Below are positions 43,692 to 52,481 of a stretch of DNA of 64,000 nucleotides, in pieces. Numbering within the stretch: position 1 is the first letter of the stretch; every line of letters starts with the position of its first letter. The notes below the pieces were generated by a model that did not search any database, was not told the DNA's origin, and was given only the letters and a program-made list of their open reading frames with translations. The position numbers and the translations under genes were made by a program. Source of the stretch: Amarolinea aalborgensis (GTDB lineage Bacteria > Chloroflexota > Anaerolineae > SSC4 > Amarolineaceae); contig NZ_UETR01000004.1 in assembly GCF_900491745.1 (NCBI RefSeq), positions 186,001 through 250,000 of the forward strand, in the 5' to 3' direction.

Positions 43692-44339
43692 ATGATCGTA
43701 GATTCACTCGTGGTGGGCGCGCTGCAGGTCAACTGCTATCTCTTGGGCTGTGAAGAAACGCAGGAGGCGGTCATCATTGATCCAGGCGATCAGCCCGACG
43801 ATGTGCTGCACTTGCTCGCCAAGCACGGTTGGCAGCTGACTCAGATCATCAACACCCATGCCCATTTCGACCACATCCTGGGCGTGGCAGCCGTGAAGGC
43901 GGCGACCGGCGCTCCGTTCTATCTGCACCAGGCCGAGCTACCGCTGGTGGCGGACATGCGTCAGCGCGTCATGCTGTGGCTGGGCTATGACCCCGGCGAA
44001 CCGCCAACCGTGGATGGCTTTTTGGCGCCAGGCGCCGCCGTGCACTGGGGAAAGCAGTCGCTGGAAATGCGCTGGACGCCAGGCCATTCGCCGGGCAGCA
44101 TCACCTTTGTAGATCACACCGGGCGCCGGGCCTTTGTGGGCGATGCGCTTTTCGCCGGCTCCATCGGCCGCACTGACCTGCCTTACGGCAATCATCAGCA
44201 GTTGCTCACGGCCATTCGCCAACAGATCTTCACTTTGCCGGATGACTACGCGGTGCTGCCTGGTCATGGCCCGGCCACCACGGTGGGGCGCGAGAAGCGC
44301 ACCAATCCCTTCTTCGATGATGACGCCGATGAACTCTAG
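43692..44339 (+). CDS. MBL-fold hydrolase, glyoxalase II-like
   Basis: 215 residues with the metal-binding THAHFDH motif, further ligands in TPGHSPGS, FVGDALF and LPGHGPAT. It matches the short hydroxyacylglutathione-hydrolase-like group that cleaves thioesters of small thiols. ATG 43692 gives the family N-terminus (VDSLVVGALQVNCYLL); a GTG at 43677 is also possible. The JAMM peptidase gene follows 35 bp later. Confidence 0.88.
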   Translation: MIVDSLVVGALQVNCYLLGCEETQEAVIIDPGDQPDDVLHLLAKHGWQLTQIINTHAHFDHILGVAAVKAATGAPFYLHQAELPLVADMRQRVMLWLGYDPGEPPTVDGFLAPGAAVHWGKQSLEMRWTPGHSPGSITFVDHTGRRAFVGDALFAGSIGRTDLPYGNHQQLLTAIRQQIFTLPDDYAVLPGHGPATTVGREKRTNPFFDDDADEL

Positions 44340-44374
44340 CTGCACCTACGCCCAGCCTGTGGAGACGCTGACCT

Positions 44375-44935
44375 GTGGAACATGATACCTACCACCAACT
44401 GACCTTGCCGGCTGCGATGCAGGCTGAAATCATCGCCCATGCGCGTGAGGGCTGGCCGGACGAGGTCTGCGGGATATTGAGCGGTAAAGACGGCGCGGCC
44501 ATCAGCCTGGTGCGGGCGCGTAACGTGGCCGAGGATCGCCAGATCAATTACACGGTGGATCCGCAAACCCTGCTGCGCCAGTTCGACTTCGAGGAGGCAG
44601 GCGAGGAGATGATCGCGATTTACCACTCGCACCCGTCCTCGGCCGCTTATCCATCGGCCACCGATGCGCGCCAGGCCACCTACCCCGATGCAGTTTACCT
44701 GATCTGCTCGCTGCAACATCCCGACGCGCCGGTGATCCGCGGGTATCGGCTCTTGCCGCAGCCGTTCGACGGTCGCGCCGCCGACTTTCCACTGCAATCG
44801 GTGCGTGGGCGTGACGATTTTTGGGCTTATCAGCACCCCGCGCCGGATGCCTTCTATATCCTGCACCTCATGCCGCCCGTCGGCGCACCGATCTTGCTCA
44901 AAGTGCGGATAGAAGAAGTCGCACTGCGCCCGTGA
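44375..44935 (+). CDS. M67-family (JAMM/MPN) metalloprotease
   Basis: 186 residues. The zinc site is HSHPSSAAYPSATD (H-x-H-x10-D) with the upstream Glu in DEVCGILSG. JAMM enzymes remove ubiquitin-like or sulfur-carrier proteins or cut at small-molecule amides; many bacterial M67 genes work with cysteine or thiamine sulfur carriers, none of which is encoded here. It starts 35 bp after the MBL gene and converges on trmD with only 10 bp between stops. Confidence 0.9.
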   Translation: MEHDTYHQLTLPAAMQAEIIAHAREGWPDEVCGILSGKDGAAISLVRARNVAEDRQINYTVDPQTLLRQFDFEEAGEEMIAIYHSHPSSAAYPSATDARQATYPDAVYLICSLQHPDAPVIRGYRLLPQPFDGRAADFPLQSVRGRDDFWAYQHPAPDAFYILHLMPPVGAPILLKVRIEEVALRP

Positions 44936-44945
44936 CACATGACCG

Positions 44946-45773
44946 CTAGGTTTTTTCCCAACCCAACGTGCGTAGAAACGCGATATCCTTCTTGCCCAGA
45001 ACCGCGCGCGCCAGCAGATCAGGGCGTTGGGCCAGAGTGCGGCGCAGACTCTCATGGCGGCGCCACTCGGCCACGCGGGCGTGATGACCTGACAGCAGGA
45101 TGTCTGGTACATGAAAGCCGCGAAACGAGGGCGGCCGCGTGTAGTGCGGATACTCCAGCAGACCCGTGGCGTGCGAATCTTGCGCGGGCGCTGCGTCGAA
45201 ACCGAGCGCGCCTGGCAGCAGTCGCGTCACCGCATCCACGATGACCATCGCCGCCAGCTCGCCGCCCGACAGGACATAATCCCCAATGGAAATCTCATCG
45301 GTCGCCAGGTGCAGGCGCACACGTTCATCCACGCCTTCATAGCGGCCGCAGATCAAAGCCAGGCGTGCGTGGCCTGCCAGCTCGGATGCCAGGTGCTGGT
45401 CGAACGGCCGCCCCTGCGGCGAGAGTAGAATGACCGGGCAGGGCGGGGGGGCAACGTCCGTTTCGATGGGGAGATCACGCAGGGCCGCCCCTGCATCCTG
45501 GTCGTTCGTCTCCGTTTGTTCATGGTCCGCACGCCGCGGCGACATCTCCAGCACGGCCTCGACGGCGCGAAAGATGGGGTCAGGCTTCATGACCATGCCG
45601 CCGCCGCCGCCAAACGGGTAGTCATCCGTGACCTGGTGCTTGCCTTCGGCAAAATCACGGATGTTGTGCATCTGCACCTGGATGATTCCCGCGCTGCGTG
45701 CGCGCGCGATGATGCTGTCGCCAAATGGCCCATCGAACATCGCGGGAAACAGGGTGAAAATATCAAAACGCAT
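44946..45773 (-). CDS. trmD: tRNA (guanine(37)-N(1))-methyltransferase
   Basis: 275 residues of the SPOUT family, with FDIFTLFPAMF, DYPFGGGGGMVM, and the trefoil-knot SAM site CGRYEGVDERV and ISIGDYVLSGGE. It adds the m1G37 that prevents frameshifting. An acidic insert of about 35 residues (after VEAVLEMSP) is not usual. Its start overlaps the end of the upstream binding-protein gene by 11 bases. Confidence 0.95.
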   Translation of the reverse strand: MRFDIFTLFPAMFDGPFGDSIIARARSAGIIQVQMHNIRDFAEGKHQVTDDYPFGGGGGMVMKPDPIFRAVEAVLEMSPRRADHEQTETNDQDAGAALRDLPIETDVAPPPCPVILLSPQGRPFDQHLASELAGHARLALICGRYEGVDERVRLHLATDEISIGDYVLSGGELAAMVIVDAVTRLLPGALGFDAAPAQDSHATGLLEYPHYTRPPSFRGFHVPDILLSGHHARVAEWRRHESLRRTLAQRPDLLARAVLGKKDIAFLRTLGWEKT

Positions 45774-46629
45774 GGCCGCGCTCCTTCAGGGTTTCAGCTT
45801 CGAGATCGGGGGTTTTCGCTGTAGGGTTCTCGTCCGTGAACCACTTCTGTTCCAGCGCGGGCAAGGCGCCGTCGCTTTGCAGGTCGCGCAGGGCCTGGTT
45901 GACCTCAGCCAGCAGCCGCCGCGCCTTACTGGGTAAGGCAATCACGTACGGCGCGCTGGTGAGGGCCGGCTCCAGGATGCGCCCCGCGGCTTGTTGGCCA
46001 ACGAATTGGCGTGCGGTGACGCCATCCACCACGGCCGCGTCCGCCGCGCCTGTGAGCACCGCTTGCAGCGCCTCGGCCGGGGTAGCGAAGGTGACGATGG
46101 TCAGCGCGGGGATGCGCTGGCGCAGGCGCCGCCCTTCGGCGTCCGCATCAGAGCCTAACTCCACCGCCAGCGCGCGGCCGGCCAGATCGGCGCTGGACGT
46201 GATCGGCGCAGTTGTTGCCACCAGGCGCAGCCCCGCCTCGAAATACGGCTGCGAGTAGGCAATATCCCTGGTGTAGCGCGGTTCCAGGGGCAGCGCCGAA
46301 ATCACCGCATCCACGCGCCCGGCCCAAATGGCATCGAGCAGGCCGTCGAAGCCGATGGACTCGAACTGCACGCGCACGCCCCAGCGTCGCGCCAGCGCCG
46401 CGGCCAGATCCGCATCGAAGCCGACGATCTGCCCGTTAGCGTCCAGGCTCTCGAAGGGCGGAAAGCTCGGATCTATTCCAACCCGCAGCACGCCCAGGTC
46501 ACGAATGCGCTGCAGTGAACGATCCTCGGATGGGCGCAGGATCAAGACACTCGCGATTCCCAGCGCCGCCAACACGACGATCAACGCGGAACGCTGAATT
46601 CTGACCTCCTGCCGCTTTGCACTTTGCAT
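45763..46629 (-). CDS. Amino-acid-type ABC substrate-binding protein (SBP_bac_3)
   Basis: 288 residues: an N-terminal membrane or signal helix (SALIVVLAALGIASVLIL, no lipobox), then the family 3 fold (LRVGIDPSFPPFESLDANGQIVGFDADLAAALARR, then AVISALPLEPRYTRDIAYSQPYF). It would bind an amino acid or similar polar ligand. ATG 46629 has GGGAG upstream; the longer reading from 46659 enters a tandem repeat. No permease or ATPase is adjacent. Confidence 0.85.
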   Translation of the reverse strand: MQSAKRQEVRIQRSALIVVLAALGIASVLILRPSEDRSLQRIRDLGVLRVGIDPSFPPFESLDANGQIVGFDADLAAALARRWGVRVQFESIGFDGLLDAIWAGRVDAVISALPLEPRYTRDIAYSQPYFEAGLRLVATTAPITSSADLAGRALAVELGSDADAEGRRLRQRIPALTIVTFATPAEALQAVLTGAADAAVVDGVTARQFVGQQAAGRILEPALTSAPYVIALPSKARRLLAEVNQALRDLQSDGALPALEQKWFTDENPTAKTPDLEAETLKERGHAF

Positions 46630-46880
46630 TTTGCGCTCCCGTCCTCCGCCATTCAGCATTCAGCTTTCCTCATTCCTCCTGCCGCTTTGCACTTTGCATT
46701 TTGCGCTCCCGTCCTCCGCCATTCAGCATTCAGCTTTCCTCATTCCTCATTCCTCATTCCTCGTGCCGCTTTGCACTTTGCATTTTGCCCTTTGTACTTC
46801 TGCCCTCTGCCATTCAGCATTCAGCTTTCCTCGTTCCTCGTTCCCTCCGCCGCTTTGCCCTCTGTACTTCTGACTTTCTC
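46606..46880. repeat. 70-bp tandem repeats, decaying to the right
   Basis: Units at 46606-46675 and 46676-46745 are nearly identical; a third (about 46763-46840) is degenerate and a fourth is partial. They fill the whole gap between the binding-protein and glycosidase genes and reach into the first codons of the former. Short TTCCTCATTCC runs are nested inside. Confidence 0.85.
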
Positions 46881-46885
46881 CTCCC

Positions 46886-47992
46886 TCACTTCCTTTCCGC
46901 ATATTGCTGCAGCTCCAGGTAGATCGGCTTGGGCACAAAATCGGACGCGACGAAGGTGAAGTAGTCCTGGTAGGAGCGCGTGGGGGCCGGATAGCGAAAC
47001 GCCCACAAGCACAGCGCCTGCAGCCAGTCCCACTGCGCGGCCAGGTTGAACGCCTCGATGGTGTTCTGAATGCGCTGCGCGGGGCGCACGGCCTTGGTCC
47101 AGCGTGGATGATCGTTCCAGCCGGCCTCGGTGATGATGATCTTCTTCGCGCTGTCGCCATTGCGCACCATCACCGCCCGCAGCAGCTCCACGCGGCGAAA
47201 GTTGACCACATCGCTCGCCGGTGGATCGTCCGCGGCAAAAACCCAGCCGTAGGCATGTGCGGCCAGGATGTCGAAGTAGCCCGCGGCGCCGGCGTCGTAC
47301 ATCTGCTGCAGGAAAATCAGATCATCCAGGCCATAGGCCGAGCCGGCAGGGGCCAGCGTGGGCGCCAGCGCGCCGCCGAGCACCTGCACGTTGGGGTCGG
47401 CGGCTTTGGCCTGCGCGTAGCTGATCTTGAGCAGCTCCGTGTACGCGGCCGCATCCACCGGGCGGTAGCCCCACTCCAGCGCCAGGTTCGGCTCGTTCCA
47501 GATAACGATATAGTGCACGCGGCCCTGAAAGCGGCGCACGAACTCATAGACATAACGGCCAAAGTCGGCGTAGTGCGCTTCATCCAGGTAGAGAAAGGTC
47601 GTATTCTTCGGGCGCGCCCACGTGGGCACAAAACCCAGGCGCGCAATGACTGTCAGCCCCTGCGTGACCGCGTGATCTATCACCAGGTCGGCGTGCGCCC
47701 AGTCGAAACGGCCCGGCGTCGGTTCGTGATAAGCCCAGGGGAAGTATTCGACCACCCAGGGGGCGCCTAGCTCGCGCACCATCTGCAGCGTGCGCTTGAT
47801 CTTCCACGGCTCGACCTCATCGGTCAGGCGCGTGTGCATCCCCATCTTCGGGTTGATCGTATGCACGGTCTGCCGCGGACCCAGCACAACCAATGGCTGC
47901 GGCGGTGCGGCCAGGACGACAATCACCAGGAACAAGAGCAGACCGCGCAAGAGTGCGCGCGGCTTGAGTGATAATGTTCTCACGTCGCGCAT
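46886..47992 (-). CDS. Secreted or anchored clan GH-A glycosidase
   Basis: 368 residues: basic n-region and hydrophobic helix (LLRGLLLFLVIVVLAA), then a TIM-barrel of the GH39/GH5-like clan. The acid/base Glu is in VIWNEPNLALEW and the nucleophile Glu in IIITEAGWND. FDWAHADLVIDHAVTQGLTVIARLG fits the second barrel strand. The substrate is unknown. It faces away from the epimerase gene, with a promoter region in between. Confidence 0.85.
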   Translation of the reverse strand: MRDVRTLSLKPRALLRGLLLFLVIVVLAAPPQPLVVLGPRQTVHTINPKMGMHTRLTDEVEPWKIKRTLQMVRELGAPWVVEYFPWAYHEPTPGRFDWAHADLVIDHAVTQGLTVIARLGFVPTWARPKNTTFLYLDEAHYADFGRYVYEFVRRFQGRVHYIVIWNEPNLALEWGYRPVDAAAYTELLKISYAQAKAADPNVQVLGGALAPTLAPAGSAYGLDDLIFLQQMYDAGAAGYFDILAAHAYGWVFAADDPPASDVVNFRRVELLRAVMVRNGDSAKKIIITEAGWNDHPRWTKAVRPAQRIQNTIEAFNLAAQWDWLQALCLWAFRYPAPTRSYQDYFTFVASDFVPKPIYLELQQYAERK

Positions 47993-48037
47993 TATACCCG
48001 GCGCGGCATCGCATTAGCAAAAGATTGCCCGACTTCT

Positions 48038-48067
48038 TTGGGGCAAGCTGTCACCTTGTGTTATACT
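48038..48067 (+). promoter_or_regulatory. Candidate sigma-70 promoter for the epimerase operon
   Basis: TTGGGG (48038-48043), 18 bp, TATACT (48062-48067); AAAAAGGAG and the start codon at 48105 follow. Confidence 0.5.
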
Positions 48068-48104
48068 ACACTTCCAGCTTGAAAAAGGAGATGGAAAGCG
48101 TTTC

Positions 48105-49058
48105 ATGCGAGTGTTGATCACCGGCGGCGCTGGTTTTCTGGGGACGGCGTTAGCCAACCGCTTGATTGAGTTGGGACATCACGTGCGTGTGCTAGACGAC
48201 CTGAGCGCGGGAGACCCGGCGCGGCTGTCGCCGCGCGTGCTCTTCACGCGCGGCGATGTGCGCGACGTCCCCAAGCTGTGGTCGCTGCTGCAGGGTGTGC
48301 AGTGCGTTTTTCACCTGGCAGCCCGCGTCTCCGTGCCGGAATCCGTGCTGTATGCGCGTGACTACAACGACGTCAACGTCGGCGGCACCGTGGCGTTGAT
48401 GGAAGCGATGCGCGACGTGGGTGTGCGCCGCGTCGTGCTGGCTTCATCCGCCACGATTTACGGCACGCAGCCGCGCCAACCTCTACATGAGTCTCTATCC
48501 CCCAATCCGCAGGTGCCCTATGCCGTCGCGAAACTAGCTGCCGAACACTACGTCTTCACCCTGGGCGCGCTCCATGCCATCGAGACGGTGGCCCTGCGCA
48601 TTTTCAATGCCTACGGGCCCGGCCAACGTATTCCACCGGTTCATGCGCCAGTGGTGCCTCAGCTGCTCAAACAGACGCTGGCCGGCGGTTCCCTGGTCGT
48701 CTTTGGCAACGGCGAGCAGACCCGAGACTTTGTCTACGTGGATGATGTCGTCGCGGCGCTTGTAGCCGCCAGCCAGGCGCCAGACGTGGACCGCCAGATC
48801 ATCAATGTCGGATCAGGACGCGAAACCAGCATCAATGAATTGATCCAGGCCATTGCGCGTGCCGCCGGGCGTACGCCGGAGGTGCTTTACAACGATCATG
48901 AGACCGGCGGGGTCGTGCACATGGTGGCAGATCTAGGCAAGGCTCATCGCTTGCTCAATTACGCGCCTAGTGTGACCCTGGAACAGGGCCTGGCGCAGCT
49001 GCTGGAGAAAGATCCACGCGTTCGCCCATCCTATGGCCCTGGCCGGGGAGAATCGTAA
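48105..49058 (+). CDS. NAD-dependent sugar epimerase/dehydratase
   Basis: 317 residues of the extended SDR family. NAD site TGGAGFLGTALANRL; catalytic Ser/Tyr/Lys in LASSATIYG and VPYAVAKLAAEHY; ILNA-type NAFNAYGPGQRIPP loop reading RIFNAYGPGQR. It is closest in pattern to UDP-glucose 4-epimerases. It probably makes nucleotide sugars for the envelope. An SH3 membrane protein gene begins three bases after its stop. Confidence 0.9.
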   Translation: MRVLITGGAGFLGTALANRLIELGHHVRVLDDLSAGDPARLSPRVLFTRGDVRDVPKLWSLLQGVQCVFHLAARVSVPESVLYARDYNDVNVGGTVALMEAMRDVGVRRVVLASSATIYGTQPRQPLHESLSPNPQVPYAVAKLAAEHYVFTLGALHAIETVALRIFNAYGPGQRIPPVHAPVVPQLLKQTLAGGSLVVFGNGEQTRDFVYVDDVVAALVAASQAPDVDRQIINVGSGRETSINELIQAIARAAGRTPEVLYNDHETGGVVHMVADLGKAHRLLNYAPSVTLEQGLAQLLEKDPRVRPSYGPGRGES

Positions 49059-49060
49059 CC

Positions 49061-49525
49061 ATGCAATCATCATCGGCAACGCCGATTTGGAATCGGTTTG
49101 GCATCGGGTTGGTGGCTGGATTCGCGCTGGTAGGCGCTATCCTCTGCCTGGTGGCTTTCCTATTTGTGCGCCCCGAGCTGAATGTAGGCCCTAGCCCGGC
49201 GTGGACGCCGCCCGCCGTGGCCCTGGCGCCGACGGACACCCCAGCGCCTCCTTCTGTGCAGGGGGCCGAGCCGCGACTTGCCGTCGGCCGGCGCGGCCAG
49301 GTTATCTCGGCCGCGGCTGTCAACCTGCGGCGCACCCCTGGCTACCTCAACAAACCGGCTGGCGATGTCCTGGGCACTGTGCTGCGCGGCGCCACGGTGG
49401 ACATCATTGGTGGGCCGCAGTCTGTGGATAACCTCACCTGGTGGCAGGTGCGCGCCGGTGACCGCGCAGGCTGGATGGCCGAAACGCGCGCCAGCGGCGA
49501 GAGTCTACTGCAACCTGCGCCCTGA
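49061..49525 (+). CDS. Membrane-anchored SH3-domain protein
   Basis: 154 residues: short cytoplasmic N-terminus, one transmembrane helix (GIGLVAGFALVGAILCLVAFLFV), a Pro/Ala/Thr linker, and a C-terminal bacterial SH3 domain (VNLRRTPGYLNKPAGDVLGTVLRGATVDIIGG, WWQVRAGDRAGWMAE). It would bind surface or wall polymers. It is coupled to the epimerase gene. Confidence 0.82.
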   Translation: MQSSSATPIWNRFGIGLVAGFALVGAILCLVAFLFVRPELNVGPSPAWTPPAVALAPTDTPAPPSVQGAEPRLAVGRRGQVISAAAVNLRRTPGYLNKPAGDVLGTVLRGATVDIIGGPQSVDNLTWWQVRAGDRAGWMAETRASGESLLQPAP

Positions 49526-49558
49526 GATGGGCGTCCCTGTGTTCTATCACCACCTGCG

Positions 49559-50167
49559 ATGACGACCCGCTATCCCATTCCAGCCCATCAAGTCCGCGCG
49601 GAAGAAATCCTCTTGCGTTCGCGTTTCATCACCACGCTGGCGCCAGTCCCCACCCTGGACGCCGCGCGGGCTTTCGTGGCGGCGGTGCGCGCAGAATTTA
49701 CCGACGCCACGCACAACTGCTGGGCTTACGTCGTCGGCGCGCCTGGCTCCACCGCACAGATTGGCATGAGCGACGACGGCGAGCCGGCTGGCACCGCCGG
49801 CAAACCGATGCTGAACGTCTTGCTGGGAAGTGGGGTGGGCGATGTGGCGGCTGTGGTCACGCGCTATTTTGGCGGCGCCAAGCTCGGCACCGGCGGTTTA
49901 GTCCGCGCATACAGCGGCGGCGTCAAGACCGCGCTGCAGCAATTGCCCCTGGTGGAAAAAGTCGAACGCGTGTTGCTGCAGGTGATCTTGCCGTACCGCT
50001 TGTATCAGCCCGTGGAACGGTTGCTGCCTGCGTTCGAGGCCGAGGTGATCGAGAGCCAGTTCGGAGCCGAGGTCACGTTGCGCGTGCGCCTGCCTGTCGA
50101 GCATGTCAACGATTGGCGCGGCGCGCTGCGTGAGCTGAGCGCCGGCGCCATTCAGGTTGTGGAGTAG
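49559..50167 (+). CDS. yigZ: YigZ/IMPACT family protein
   Basis: 202 residues with the UPF0029 signature DDGEPAGTAGKPMLNVLLGSGVGDVAAVVTRYFGGAKLGTGGLVRAY and a C-terminal ferredoxin-like domain. Its role is tied to translation control under stress in relatives. It starts 33 bp after the SH3 gene. Confidence 0.93.
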   Translation: MTTRYPIPAHQVRAEEILLRSRFITTLAPVPTLDAARAFVAAVRAEFTDATHNCWAYVVGAPGSTAQIGMSDDGEPAGTAGKPMLNVLLGSGVGDVAAVVTRYFGGAKLGTGGLVRAYSGGVKTALQQLPLVEKVERVLLQVILPYRLYQPVERLLPAFEAEVIESQFGAEVTLRVRLPVEHVNDWRGALRELSAGAIQVVE

Positions 50168-50277
50168 GGGCGCACGCTTGTAGCCGACCAGGCCTGGTAT
50201 TTGTCCTCGAGAACGCCGAGGGCGCGAAATTTGGGTCGGAATTCACGTTAGGTTACTCTAAGAAGGAGGCGTTCGTT

Positions 50278-52420
50278 ATGGTTCTAACATTTTCGACATT
50301 CTTTCGACGTATGCTATTCCTGGCGCTCGCTGTCGCCTTGTTGCCCCAACCTGTCATGGTTGTTGTACCCCCCCCCCCACGCACTGCAAATAAATCATAA
50401 TACAACGCATATCGTTGAATCTGAATATCTGGTCAACCCCAATTTCGAAGGCTATCGCACTGGCTGGGCAGAACTTCCCTCGAATAGCATCATTTTTCCT
50501 GGCTCGTCTCTTCCTTTGTGGCCGCACGGTGGATATTATGCAGCCTGGCTTGGAGGAAGTGACAACAATAACGACAGGCTCTATCAAGATGTCACCCTTC
50601 CAGCCAATATCAGCAGCGCTGTTTTCCAGGTCTGGTATTATGTAAGCACCAGCGAGAACACGACAGGATACGATTGGCTGAAGGTGAGAATCGTCAACCC
50701 TGGTGACGAGAACCAGGTCTATGCCACGATTCTGGACCGTGACGCCTATCCGGCGACCAACGCCTGGGTTAGCCTGAATCGCCTCCTGACCGCCGTTGAA
50801 ATCAATAGCGTGGTTGGGAGAACAGTCCGGGTACTCTTCGTCGGCCACACCGATTCCTCTTTGACATCCAATTTCCTGGTTGACGATCTAAGCTTCAATC
50901 TGCAACTTCTTCCGCCCACGGCGACTCCCACCCCCACGCTTACCCCAATCCCGCCTACCGCGACCTGGACACCCACGTTCACCCACACGCCGACGCGCAC
51001 CCCGACCCCAACCTATACGCGCACCCCCACGCACACGCCGACTTCAACCTACACGCGCACCCGCACTCCGACGGCAACCTACACTCGAACGCCCACCATT
51101 ACCCCTACGCGTACCCGCACGCCGACGGCCACGCGCACGCCGACGCGCACCCCAACCCCGCCGGTGGCTACTCCAACCCCTTCGCCCACCAGAACGCCGA
51201 CCAGGACGATCACGGCGACCCCAACCCCGCCCCCGTCAGACCGTAAGATTAAGACCGGTATGCACCTGGGCACCCAACCCGTTGCGCAGTGGAGTGACCC
51301 CATGCTGACCAAGTTGCGGCCGCCCAACGGCAAGTGGCCGGCCGCGATCATGGTGATCAGCAGCAACCTGTATGAGATTCAGCGCAACGGCACTGCTGGT
51401 TGCAGCATCATCGGCGCGCAGGTTAGGAACTCGACTCTCTTCAACTATTTGCGAGCGGCCGCAAACGCGGGCGTGAAGGTGCTCATCCGCATCCATCCTT
51501 CACCGGGAAACTTCATGGATTACGCCATCACGCCGCAACCCCATCGTCTGCTGGTGGATCCCACGGCGACCCCGCCAGGGACCAGTGACCTGTGCCATCC
51601 TGACGGCTATCGCCCCATCGCTGATCTGGCCCGTGAAATGCACTTCATCCATGACCTCAACCAGCAGGGTGGCTGGAGTGAATTCGGCTTCGAGCCGGCC
51701 AATGAACCAAACACCGAGTGGTATGTGCTGGATGGTACCGCAACGGGATTGATTGATATGCAAAGCCCAACCGCCTGGCAGGACATGAGGGACTATTTCA
51801 ACCACCTGTATGACTATGTACACTCCACGTTTCCAGGCGTTCGTGTCTTAACGCCTTCGATGGCACAAGGCGCTTACGCAGAACCAAGAGAGTTCACCAA
51901 ATGCACACCTTTGGCGCTTCGAAACACGAACCAGTCGGGTTACGAAGTAATATCCACTACCTATTCGACTCATAACGACGGGTTTGCCTGGCACAACTAC
52001 TGGCGCCCTGGCAAAGAACTTTGGGACAACAGTTTTTGCCCAACCAACTCCTCTACACCTGCGGGGGACCATGTCTTCCAGTATTTCCCCTCGGCTATGC
52101 GCGCGAATATCCAGGGCAGCGGTAAGCCCGCCTTCATCACTGAGGCTGATCTCTACTCGCCGTGTCAAGGATGGTATAACCCAATGATGTCAAACAAAGA
52201 CAATAATGACGATGGGGTGACGGCCTCTAACTCCCTGCGTGCATTTGTCATGGCTGAAGCAGGGGCCGACTACGTAATTGCCTGGCTGCTCACGGACGGT
52301 CTCAGCGACGCTGCGCAGTGCATTAGTATGGATGATACGGAAATTGCCTGGCATGAAGCCTACCGCGATAACACGGGGGATCGCCCCTGGTTCACCCGTT
52401 GGTGGGCTGGTCCTGAGTGA
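50278..52420 (+). CDS. Secreted glycosidase interrupted by a poly-C frameshift
   Basis: The ATG at 50278 (AGGAGG upstream) encodes a signal peptide (RRMLFLALAVALLPQP), then an 11-C tract at 50368-50378. As written, the frame stops at a TAA at 50398; removing one C joins it to the long frame ending at 52420 (about 713 residues in all). That frame has a beta-sandwich domain like the 5561-6214 protein, a Thr-Pro linker of about 100 residues, and a clan GH-A barrel with acid/base Glu in EPANEPNTEW and nucleophile Glu in FITEADLY. Either a sequencing error or a phase-variable switch. Base composition is lower in GC than neighbours. Confidence 0.8.
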
Positions 52421-52481
52421 GACCGAGAAGAATTCCGCAATGGGCGATTGATCTACTCCGATGAGTTCACAGGAGGTTATC

